Shown here: in pieces, positions 27,295-34,821 of the stretch | How the letters are laid out: each line of letters opens with the position of its first letter | Position numbering within the stretch: position 1 is the stretch's first letter | Notes under the pieces: model-generated | The model's input: only the letters and a program-made list of their open reading frames with translations | Told to the model about the DNA's origin: nothing | Database searches by the model: none | Translations under genes and position numbers: made by a program | NCBI GenBank assembly: GCA_016713135.1 | Contig: JADJPR010000002.1 | Span: 372,001 to 436,000 of the forward strand | Direction: 5' to 3' | DNA length: 64,000 nucleotides | Source of the DNA: Rhodanobacteraceae bacterium | Lineage (GTDB): Bacteria > Pseudomonadota > Gammaproteobacteria > Xanthomonadales > SZUA-5

Positions 27295-29442
27295 TCAAGG
27301 TTGCAGTGCAGCAAGCGCGCGCTGCTGCGCTTCGATCGCGATTCGGCTCGATTCGAAAATCTCGTCGGCGGCGATCGGTGACGCCTTGCCCTCGCGAATG
27401 GCCTGGATGAAGGCAGCCGCGCAGGCCTGCTGTCCCTTGTCCTGGCGCCAACTCCCCTGGCTGCCAAAGCCTGCGAAGCCATGCCCCCGCAGGCTGCGGA
27501 AATTGTCGATGCCCAGGACCCGTCCACCGCAATAGACCTCGATGCGCTCCTTGGGGACGCCTCGATGGCCATTGGCCAGGTACTGGATCGTGGCGATCGA
27601 TCCATCCTGGTATTGGAGCTGCAACGACACGCTGTCGCGCGTCGCGCCGTCGAGTGCGACCAGGTCCCAGCGCAGGACCCGGTGACCGACCAGATGGCGC
27701 GCCAGGTCGATGAAGTGACATGCTTCGCCAACGATCCGCCCACCGCCAATGCGCAGATCCTGGGTCCAGTGCTCCGGCGGAATCGCGCCAGCGTTCACCG
27801 TGATCGACACGGCTCTTGGCGCCGTCAGACCCGCCAGCAGGGCTTGCGCGCGCTGGACGAGCGGCGCAAACCGCCGATTGAACCCGACCATCAGCAGCGG
27901 CGCAGGATGCTGACCATCGCCCACCAGGGCGGCCTGGATCTGCTCGAGTTCTGCCAGGGTCAGGCACAGTGGCTTTTCGACGAAGACGTGCTTTCCGGCC
28001 CGCAATGCGGCAATCACCTGTGCCGCATGGTCGTTGTGCCGGGTGGCAATCACCACCGCATCATTGTCCTCGGCGGCGATGACGGCCGCGGCGTCGGTGC
28101 CGGCGCGGCGAAACCCGTGCTTGCGTCCGTAATGCGCCGCGCTCACACCCTGTGCGCTGACCAGGGTATCCAGGACGGCGCCGCCCGCGCGCAGCGCCGG
28201 GATCAGCACACGGCCAGCGTAGTTTCCAGCGCCGATGACCGCGAGTCGGCATTGCCCTCCGGGCCGGACTGCCGGCGCGATCCCGGGCCCTGCGCTGACG
28301 AGGTCGACGGTCGTCGCCGGCGCGGCGTCCTCCGGCGGATAGCGCAGGAGAATCCCCAGCGACGGTTCGGGACTCGCCAGCAGTTCATAGGCCTGGGGGG
28401 CATCGGTGAAGGCGAATCGGTGGCTGATCAACGGACCCACGTCGAGGGAACCAGCCGCCATGAGATCGAGCACGGCTTCGAAATTGCGTTGTTCGGTCCA
28501 CCGGACGAACCCGATCGGGTAGTCGTGGCCCTGCTCCTCGTAGGCAGGGTCATAGCGTCCGGGCCCGTAGGAGCAACTGACCTGGAAGCTCAGCTCTTTC
28601 TCGTAAAAGTCGGCACGCGAGAGCTCCAGCCCGGTGACACCGACCAGCACGATCCGTCCGCGCTTGCGGCACATCCGGGCGGCCTGGTGCACCGGATCGC
28701 TGCTCTGGGTGGAAGCCGTCAACAGCACCGCGTCCACGCCCTGTCCGCGCGAGAATCGCTCAGCCGCGGACAGTGCGTCCTCGCCAGCACCGACGTTGAC
28801 GACCACCTCCGCTCCGAACTGTCTTGCCAACGCAAGTCGCGTCGCATCGACATCGATGCCCATCACACGGCAGCCGTTGGCCCTGAGCATCTGCACCGTC
28901 AGCAGGCCAATGAGCCCGAGACCCGTCACCACCACGCATTCGCCCAGCGTGGGCTGCACCAGGCGCACCCCCTGCAAGCCGATCGCCGCAAGCACGGTGA
29001 ATGCCGCCTGTTCGTCACTGAGCGCGTCCGGAATGCGGGCGCACAGATTGCCCGACGCGGTCACGATCTCCGCGTGCTTGCCATTGCTGACCACACGATC
29101 ACCCGGCGCGAAGCCTGGAAGGTCGCCCCCACTGGCGAGCACACGGCCGACATTGCAGTAGCCAGGCGCCAGCGGCTGATCGAGCTTGCTGCGTACCGCA
29201 TCCACGGTGGCCAGAAGCCCGTCCGTGCGCACCTTTTCGAGCACCATGCGCACCTTGTCGGGCTGCTGGCGCGCCTTGCTGAGCCAGTTCGCCTTGCCAA
29301 AGGCCACCATCATCCTTTCGGTGCCGGCAGATACCAGCGACACGCTGGTGCAGATCAGCAAGCCTCGCGAAGGGACTGCGGGACATGGCACCTCGACCAG
29401 TGTCGTGGTGCCGTCGTTGAGGTTCTGCAGGACTTGTTTCAT
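27295..29442 (-). CDS. Bi-domain oxidoreductase: zinc-type dehydrogenase fused to Gfo/Idh/MocA
   Basis: 715 residues. The N-terminal half (1-360) is a medium-chain dehydrogenase: APGYCNVGRVLASGG, FAPGDRVVSNGKHAE, CVVVTGLGLIGLLTVQMLRA (NAD site), GRIVLVGVTG. From about residue 390 a Gfo/Idh/MocA domain follows: CRLAVIGAGNYAGRVLIPAL (second Rossmann site), DAVVIATRHNDHA, KHVFVEKPLCLTLAEL and GFNRRFAPL. Such fusions recur in surface-polysaccharide clusters and probably oxidise or epimerise a nucleotide sugar or a sugar acid. It is the last gene of the minus-strand operon that starts with the kinase-like gene at 32826. Confidence 0.88.
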   Translation of the reverse strand: MKQVLQNLNDGTTTLVEVPCPAVPSRGLLICTSVSLVSAGTERMMVAFGKANWLSKARQQPDKVRMVLEKVRTDGLLATVDAVRSKLDQPLAPGYCNVGRVLASGGDLPGFAPGDRVVSNGKHAEIVTASGNLCARIPDALSDEQAAFTVLAAIGLQGVRLVQPTLGECVVVTGLGLIGLLTVQMLRANGCRVMGIDVDATRLALARQFGAEVVVNVGAGEDALSAAERFSRGQGVDAVLLTASTQSSDPVHQAARMCRKRGRIVLVGVTGLELSRADFYEKELSFQVSCSYGPGRYDPAYEEQGHDYPIGFVRWTEQRNFEAVLDLMAAGSLDVGPLISHRFAFTDAPQAYELLASPEPSLGILLRYPPEDAAPATTVDLVSAGPGIAPAVRPGGQCRLAVIGAGNYAGRVLIPALRAGGAVLDTLVSAQGVSAAHYGRKHGFRRAGTDAAAVIAAEDNDAVVIATRHNDHAAQVIAALRAGKHVFVEKPLCLTLAELEQIQAALVGDGQHPAPLLMVGFNRRFAPLVQRAQALLAGLTAPRAVSITVNAGAIPPEHWTQDLRIGGGRIVGEACHFIDLARHLVGHRVLRWDLVALDGATRDSVSLQLQYQDGSIATIQYLANGHRGVPKERIEVYCGGRVLGIDNFRSLRGHGFAGFGSQGSWRQDKGQQACAAAFIQAIREGKASPIAADEIFESSRIAIEAQQRALAALQP

Positions 29443-29537
29443 CAGGACGTGCGGTTGAATGCGGTCATGGGTGGGGCCGAGTAGTCGTGGTGCCCGGTCG
29501 CTTGCGCCACCCGGGGTGCAGCAGGGTTCAGGGCGCG

Positions 29538-30140
29538 CTAGCGCGTGGCAGGGATGTACATCGAGACCAGTTCCTTGAGGCGCGCATCATCGCAGCGCCG
29601 GACCGTCGCCAGCGCCCAGAGATCGAAATACGGCGCCGGCCTGGCGGCCACCTTGATCGCGCCAAACCCGGCCATGAACAGGCTCATGTGCAGCACTTTG
29701 GCAGTGAACCCACAATGGTGGGCCATGTAGCCACGACCATCGGCGATGGCCGATCGGTCCCCATACAGCACATCCATCGGCGAAATCCGCATTCCCGGCG
29801 CAATCTCTTCCGTCAGCTTGTTTTCGACGATGAGCGCCGCAACCGACTGCAGATCCGGGCAGATGATCACCGCAAATCCATCGGGCTTGAGGACCCTGCG
29901 AAATTCAGCGAGGGCACGCGGAACCTCGTGCGCGTACAGATGTTCGATGTTGTGGCTTGAATACAGCGCATCGAATGCAGCATCCGGCACCACCGACATG
30001 TCCGCAATCGATGCAAGGATATCGGGGGAAAGGGCGGTATCGACATCCAGACGCACTTCGGACCATTCCGGGTGACGGCGCCCGATGGTCGTCTGCTCCC
30101 TGGTGGCGTCACCGCAACCGACGTGCAGGAACTTCTTCAT
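29538..30140 (-). CDS. SAM-dependent methyltransferase (class I, type 11-like)
   Basis: 200 residues. FLHVGCGDATREQTTIG is the SAM-binding loop; VRLDVDTALSPDI gives the acidic residue; FDALYSSHNIEHLYAHEVP and EFRRVLKPDGFAVIICPDLQ are motifs of methyltransferases acting on sugars or other small molecules. The ATG at 30140 is directly followed by the SAM motif, so the N-terminus is short. It lies between two genes of the same strand and probably methylates the polysaccharide or its precursor. Confidence 0.82.
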   Translation of the reverse strand: MKKFLHVGCGDATREQTTIGRRHPEWSEVRLDVDTALSPDILASIADMSVVPDAAFDALYSSHNIEHLYAHEVPRALAEFRRVLKPDGFAVIICPDLQSVAALIVENKLTEEIAPGMRISPMDVLYGDRSAIADGRGYMAHHCGFTAKVLHMSLFMAGFGAIKVAARPAPYFDLWALATVRRCDDARLKELVSMYIPATR

Positions 30141-30279
30141 GGCCACTCCTCGAGGCTCCTGGATCATGCTCGGACGGCGTTTTCACGACTACCCACGAAG
30201 GCGCCGGAAAGCGATCGCAAAGTCGTGAATGCGGCGCAGTCGATCGCCATCGGCCCGACGCAAGCGCTGCGTGGCAAGC

Positions 30280-31050
30280 TCAATCCAGCCATTTCACATC
30301 TGCCAGGGTGAAGCTGCGACCATCGACGGCGAGCGCCTTCATCGCTCCGCCGCGATTGACTGCCAATTCAGCGAGAAAACGGCTATTCGGCTCATGCCAT
30401 CCCGTCGGCGGGCATTGCCGAAAACCAGAATATTCGGGAAGTTCCCGCAGATAATCCGCGCGCGCCATCCAGAAGTTACCCGCGAAATAGGCAATGCCGA
30501 TCCTGTCATCATTCAGCAGGCACGGTCCCGCCACATTTTCCGGGCCATCGGCCAGCCGCAGCGCCCAATGGTCTGCATTGGCCAGCAACTGGTTCATGTG
30601 CAGACGCCAGTTCTCGATCTGTGGCTCTGGCGGTCGGTAGCTGACACCTTTTGCATGACAATACAGGATCACCCCATCCGAGCCACGTGCAAGAGCGTCC
30701 ACCCGCTCCATCGATGGATGCTCGAACTCATCCATCGCACGGCGCCTGATCTCGGGATGCGCAGACGAACAGGGCCCGGAGCCAGCGCTGGATGCGCTGT
30801 CCGCCGGGCGGAATCCAACCGTGGCTGCGCGCACTTCCGCGACGATCGCGAGCAGGCGCTGTTCCAGCGACACCCCGGAGAACTGGAAGGTCCGGCCGGA
30901 GGCCGTGGTCAGGACGGGCGCCGGCGGGATCGCCAGGGTGATGTTCAACGAGCGGATACGACGGTTCGGGAGCAGCAGTGCAAGCTGCTCGCGAACCACC
31001 GACTGCCAGTGGTTGACTGCAAGGACGTGATAAACCACATCAATGAGCAT
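30280..31050 (-). CDS. Uncharacterised protein, possible glycosyltransferase
   Basis: 256 residues from the ATG at 31050, which overlaps the end of the sulfotransferase gene by 11 bases. Seen motifs: YHVLAVNHWQSVVREQLALL, DGVILYCHAKGVSY, LNDDRIGIAYFAGNFWMARADYLRELP. The GNFW-x-A-x-x-DYL-type motif resembles proteins in surface-glycan clusters that are thought to be glycosyltransferases, but I cannot assign a family with confidence. There is no signal peptide. The overlap indicates that it is made together with the sulfotransferase. Confidence 0.65.
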   Translation of the reverse strand: MLIDVVYHVLAVNHWQSVVREQLALLLPNRRIRSLNITLAIPPAPVLTTASGRTFQFSGVSLEQRLLAIVAEVRAATVGFRPADSASSAGSGPCSSAHPEIRRRAMDEFEHPSMERVDALARGSDGVILYCHAKGVSYRPPEPQIENWRLHMNQLLANADHWALRLADGPENVAGPCLLNDDRIGIAYFAGNFWMARADYLRELPEYSGFRQCPPTGWHEPNSRFLAELAVNRGGAMKALAVDGRSFTLADVKWLD

Positions 31051-31897
31051 CCAGCTCACCTTCGAGATAGCCGAAGCGCCGCATGACATCGCCGAATTCC
31101 GACACCACACGGCCTGCCTGATCGGGCGTCAACGCATCGCGCCAGCCACCCGCCTTTCCCGAGCGGAAGAAGCGCACGGACTGGGCGGGGCGCTCGGCGA
31201 AACCCGTCCGTTGCTCGCTCTCGGCAAGACGCGAGAACGCGCACTGTTCAACCGCACGAGCCACGACCCCGGGCTCCGGGTCAAGACCGATCGCGCGCAG
31301 CACCCGGCCAACGCTGTCCATGGGGTCGGCAAGCATGTCCTCATAGCGCAGGACTTCCACCTTGACCGAGGACTGATCAACCCAGCTCTGGACATGCAGG
31401 TCCCAGCGTCCCAGCCACTGCGGGAACTGGTCGACATGCGGGACCGCACCACCACTGAGATGCAGGCGATCGTTGACCATCCGGGACAGCGTCTCCTCGA
31501 TCCCGAGGCCCAGGTGATGCGCGAACGAGACGCACACATCGCGAGGATCGCGCACGATGTAAATGGCGATCTGGGGGACATCGGCCGGCAGAACCGCAGT
31601 TCCCAACGCAGGGGATTCGAAGCGATCGTGCACCTTGAGATAGAGCGTGCCCGGCGACTGTCGCGCCATGGTACAGAGCACCCTGGGCCGGAGCAGGTCC
31701 AGTTCCTCACGCCGCAGTTCCGAAGACACCAGTCCGGTCACGCGCTCGAAGGTCTCACGGCGACTGACGATCAGCGAATCGTCGACCGCGTTCAGAAGCA
31801 CCGGACCACGGTCGTTGTTGCGGATCTGGCGCAGCAACAGTCGCAGCCAGGTATTCCCCGATTTCGGGTAGGAGGCCAACCACACGATCCCACTCAC
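31040..31897 (-). CDS. Sulfotransferase domain protein
   Basis: 285 residues starting MSGIVWLASYPKSGNTWLRLL: the YPKSGNTW loop is the 5'-phosphosulfate-binding motif of PAPS-dependent sulfotransferases. The 3'-phosphate-binding segment follows in YIVRDPRDVCVSFAHHLGL (R and S residues), and a Lys/Arg-rich C-terminal region (FRSGKAGGWRDALTPDQ) matches the R-x-G-x-x-G-x-W-x2 motif. It should move sulfate from PAPS (made by the CysD/CysNC genes at 16-19 kb) to a glycan or peptide acceptor in the cytoplasm. Its GTG start overlaps the stop of the HprK-like gene by 4 bases (GTGA). Confidence 0.9.
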   Translation of the reverse strand: MSGIVWLASYPKSGNTWLRLLLRQIRNNDRGPVLLNAVDDSLIVSRRETFERVTGLVSSELRREELDLLRPRVLCTMARQSPGTLYLKVHDRFESPALGTAVLPADVPQIAIYIVRDPRDVCVSFAHHLGLGIEETLSRMVNDRLHLSGGAVPHVDQFPQWLGRWDLHVQSWVDQSSVKVEVLRYEDMLADPMDSVGRVLRAIGLDPEPGVVARAVEQCAFSRLAESEQRTGFAERPAQSVRFFRSGKAGGWRDALTPDQAGRVVSEFGDVMRRFGYLEGELDAH

Positions 31898-32826
31898 CGG
31901 GCATCCCCTGGAACGAGCAACTGGCGCAAGCTTGTTCCGTAGTCCGCCGAGAGCGGCAATTCGCTGGGGCGATGCACCACGACCGGCTGCGGCAATCGCG
32001 CGAGCGCGGCCAGGATCCTGAACTGGGCTGCCCTTGCGCTGTTGCCAATCGGACCGGCCGGCGATCTCTGAAAGTCACTGAGGGCAGCAAGCAGCGCTTG
32101 CGGCGAGAGCGGGGCCGCAACCGCCCGTGACACATCACACGGATTGAGCAGGCAAACCCTCGCCACCGGGAACTGCTGTGCGCGCGAGGCGGACCGAGGC
32201 AATGGCGGACGCCGGAATTGCTGCTTGCCGAGGCCGGTCCGAACTGGCCCAACCGGCTCGCCAATGGCATTCCCGGCGTCAGCACCATCCGGCCAAAGCT
32301 TGACCCAGGCCGGCCCTTCTGCCACCCGAATTTCGCCGTCTGCCTCGCGCAGCACCACGACATCGTCGCTGATCACCGGGAACCCCTGGCAAGCGAGGGT
32401 GACCGCCGCGGTGGACTTCCCGGCCATTGCGCCGCCAACCAGCAGCAGCGCACCCATCGGACACAGAACCGCCGCGCCGCGAAGCACCAGCGCGCCGCTG
32501 TGTGCCAGCAGCGAGGGCAGCACGCCGCTGAAGAGCAGCCCATCGGTTTCATTCTCGGGGAGGCCAGACGACACATGCAGCGTCATTGGGGACGTCTGCT
32601 CCAACCGGCAATCCAGGCCAGGGGGCAGCCACGGCAGCACCGTGCCCCGCGATCCGATGGCACCTGTTTCATGAGGATCGCTCAACTGCAGGCGCAGATC
32701 CACATCCGAACCTTCGGAGACCAGATGGAGTCCCTCCAGCAGACGGTTGCTGCGCAGACGCGCACCGTGAAAGTCGTACGTGAAGCCGGACAAGGCGCCA
32801 TCCAGGGTGGTCAGACCCAAAATCAT
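31894..32826 (-). CDS. HPr-kinase-related P-loop protein
   Basis: 310 residues. The Walker A motif is VGGAMAGKSTAAVTLA, followed by FPVISDDVVVLRE (the DD pair as in HprK/P catalytic loops) and WVKLWPDG, the order seen in HprK-related kinases of RiPP and cell-surface clusters. The N-terminal 110 residues are beta-rich. HPr Ser46 phosphorylation is unlikely because no PTS genes are near; relatives phosphorylate small peptides or unknown substrates. A second, only distantly similar relative lies in the RiPP operon at 37017-38024. It is the first gene of the operon and divergent from the SPINDLY-type gene. Confidence 0.7.
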   Translation of the reverse strand: MILGLTTLDGALSGFTYDFHGARLRSNRLLEGLHLVSEGSDVDLRLQLSDPHETGAIGSRGTVLPWLPPGLDCRLEQTSPMTLHVSSGLPENETDGLLFSGVLPSLLAHSGALVLRGAAVLCPMGALLLVGGAMAGKSTAAVTLACQGFPVISDDVVVLREADGEIRVAEGPAWVKLWPDGADAGNAIGEPVGPVRTGLGKQQFRRPPLPRSASRAQQFPVARVCLLNPCDVSRAVAAPLSPQALLAALSDFQRSPAGPIGNSARAAQFRILAALARLPQPVVVHRPSELPLSADYGTSLRQLLVPGDAR

Positions 32827-32908
32827 GCATGAATCAGCGCGGACGTGTCAGGGCCGGTGCAACAACCGATAATCTCGCGCCTGACCAGATGTCCGCGGCG
32901 AGGGCCCC

Positions 32909-34576
32909 TTGACCAGCAACCGCAGCGCTTCGACAAGCGAATCGAGCGACCCGGTCCGCACTCATCTGGCCGCCATCGCAGCACTGGAGGCCGGCTACCC
33001 GAGGAAGGCGGCCGCGCTGTGCGAGCAAGTCGCGGCCCACCTGGCATCCGATGCAGGATTCCTGCTGACGCGCGGCGAGAGCCTGCGCCAGCTAGGCAAG
33101 CGTACCGATGCCCTGGCCCTGTTCAGACACGCGCTCCGCCTCGAACCCATGTCCCCGCCGGTGCACCTTTCGCTGGCAACCAGCTTGTGTGAACTGGGCG
33201 CGCGGGACGAAGCCATCAAGCACGTCCGCAAGGCCGTCGAACTGGATCCCGGCAACGCGCATGCGCACTACGTCGAAGCGCTGGTGCGCATCGAAAACAT
33301 GGAACTCCAGTCAGCGATCGATTCATTGCGACGGCTCCTGGATCTGGCGCCCGACCATCGTCCCGGGCTGAGCACGCTGCTCTATTTGCTGAATCTGATT
33401 CCCGGACTGAATCCGGCAACGGTCGCCGAGGAGCATTGCGCGCGGGTCGAGCGCTGCTACGCATCAGCGGCGCCCCCTGATCGATGCACGGCCAGGGGGG
33501 CTGAGCGTCTGCGCATCGGCTTCCTGTCCGCGGATCTGCGCGATCACCCGGTGGGTCGGTTTGTGGCCCCATTGTTCGAGCACCTGGACCGCCGGCAGTT
33601 CGACATCCATGCGTACAGCACCGGCGCATCCGATGATGCCGTGGCGCAACATCTGCGCCTCAACGTGGATCATTGGATCGATGCACGGGAGTGGTCCGAC
33701 CAAGCGCTCGAAGCGCGTTTGCGGATGGACCGGCTCGACCTGCTCGTCGAGATGTCAGGCCACACGCTTGGGCAGCGGCTTGCAGTTCTTGCGCGTCGCC
33801 CCGCGCCGTGCCAGGTCTCCTGGCTGGGCTATCCAAACACCACCGGACTCCGGGCGATCGACTATCGAATCGTCGACAATGTCCTGATTCCTCCGATGGA
33901 GACCTTCCCGGGGAGTGAGACCGTCGTGCGTTTGCCGGGCAGCTTCGCTTGCTTCTGGCCAGACGCCAACGTGCCCGACGCCGCGCACCACCCGGAGGGA
34001 CCGATCATCTTCGGGTCGCTCCATCGTCTCGAGAAGTTGAGCGACAAAGTCGTCGAACTGTGGGCGGGTCTGTTGCACGCCCACCCGGAAGCACGCCTGC
34101 TGATTGCCCGCGATCAGTTGGACCCACGCCGTCAGATTCAGTTGCGACAGCAATTCGCGGCCGCGGGTGTCGCCCCCGCCCGGCTCGATCTGCGGCAACT
34201 GCCGCCGGATGTGGAATCGCACATGTCGCTCTTCAACCAGATCGACGTACTCCTGGACGTGTTCCCCTGGAGCGGGCACACCCTGGCATGTGAGTCGCTG
34301 TGGATGGGGGTTCCGGTGATCACCTTGCGCGGCGATTCCGTCGCAGGCAGGCTGACGTGCTCAGCGCTCACCGCCGCCGGGTGCAAGGAGTGGATCGCCA
34401 GCGACACCCGGGATTACGGCCTGCTGGCCCAGCGCCTGGCATTGGACGTCGAGAGTATCCGGCACAGGCGTGTAGGTCTGAGGTCCCGCGTACAGCAGTC
34501 ACGCTTGACGGACGCGCCCGCATTCGCCCGAGCATTCGGCGATGCCCTGGCTGCCATCGCGCAAGGAAAGCCCTGA
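32909..34576 (+). CDS. TPR/SPINDLY-type O-GlcNAc transferase-like glycosyltransferase (GT41)
   Basis: 555 residues from a TTG at 32909 (GAGGGC upstream). Residues 20-150 form about three to four TPR units (DALALFRHALRLEPMSPP, EAIKHVRKAVELDPGNAHAH, SAIDSLRRLLDLAPDH). The catalytic GT41 region follows: RIGFLSADLRDHPVGRFVAP, CQVSWLGYPNTTGLRAIDYR, IIFGSLHRLEKLSDKVVELW, and DVFPWSGHTLACESLWMGVP. These are the conserved blocks of bacterial O-linked GlcNAc transferase/SPINDLY proteins, which glycosylate proteins or peptides. It is transcribed towards the RiPP precursor, with a shared terminator between. Confidence 0.87.
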   Translation: MTSNRSASTSESSDPVRTHLAAIAALEAGYPRKAAALCEQVAAHLASDAGFLLTRGESLRQLGKRTDALALFRHALRLEPMSPPVHLSLATSLCELGARDEAIKHVRKAVELDPGNAHAHYVEALVRIENMELQSAIDSLRRLLDLAPDHRPGLSTLLYLLNLIPGLNPATVAEEHCARVERCYASAAPPDRCTARGAERLRIGFLSADLRDHPVGRFVAPLFEHLDRRQFDIHAYSTGASDDAVAQHLRLNVDHWIDAREWSDQALEARLRMDRLDLLVEMSGHTLGQRLAVLARRPAPCQVSWLGYPNTTGLRAIDYRIVDNVLIPPMETFPGSETVVRLPGSFACFWPDANVPDAAHHPEGPIIFGSLHRLEKLSDKVVELWAGLLHAHPEARLLIARDQLDPRRQIQLRQQFAAAGVAPARLDLRQLPPDVESHMSLFNQIDVLLDVFPWSGHTLACESLWMGVPVITLRGDSVAGRLTCSALTAAGCKEWIASDTRDYGLLAQRLALDVESIRHRRVGLRSRVQQSRLTDAPAFARAFGDALAAIAQGKP

Positions 34577-34604
34577 CCGTCGGAAATTCCGGACGCCAGA
34601 AACG

Positions 34605-34631
34605 CAAACGGCCTGCAGGGCAGGCCGTTTG
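34605..34631. terminator. Bidirectional hairpin between convergent genes
   Basis: A perfect 12-bp stem with 3-base loop: CAAACGGCCTGC, AGG, GCAGGCCGTTTG. It lies 28 bases after the GT41 stop and 20 bases beyond the precursor stop. There is only a weak T-rich tail on either side (stem ends with TTT), so Rho-independent termination is likely but not certain. Confidence 0.8.
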
Positions 34632-34650
34632 AGTCGAAGACCGGCAGCAA

Positions 34651-34821
34651 TCAGCCGAAGGACGTCAGTCCGACGGTGCCACCCATGGCGGTCATCGAGA
34701 AGCCACCGTCAAGGTTGGTGCTCATGCGCGCACCCTGCAAGGTCGCGCCAATCTGGCCGATCTCGGTCACCTTCGGCGCTTCGTACGAAGAAGCCTTCAA
34801 CGCGCTGTTGTTGCTGTCCAT
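34651..34821 (-). CDS. Putative lasso-type RiPP precursor peptide
   Basis: A 56-residue peptide from the ATG at 34821. The leader holds Y13-E-A-P16-K-V18, matching the Y-x2-P-x-L/V pattern recognised by RRE/B1 proteins in lasso systems, followed by I21-G22, I24 and a Thr at 27. If the core starts at G30, a macrolactam G1 to D9 (Asp38) gives a nine-residue ring, the classic lasso size, with an 18-residue tail rich in Gly, Met, Thr and Phe and ending SFG. The Thr sits at -3 rather than the usual -2 for this cut, so the boundary is uncertain. The ATG overlaps the last 25 bases of the cyclase gene, and the hairpin at 34605-34631 follows. A GTG at 34854 is an alternative start. Confidence 0.72.
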   Translation of the reverse strand: MDSNNSALKASSYEAPKVTEIGQIGATLQGARMSTNLDGGFSMTAMGGTVGLTSFG

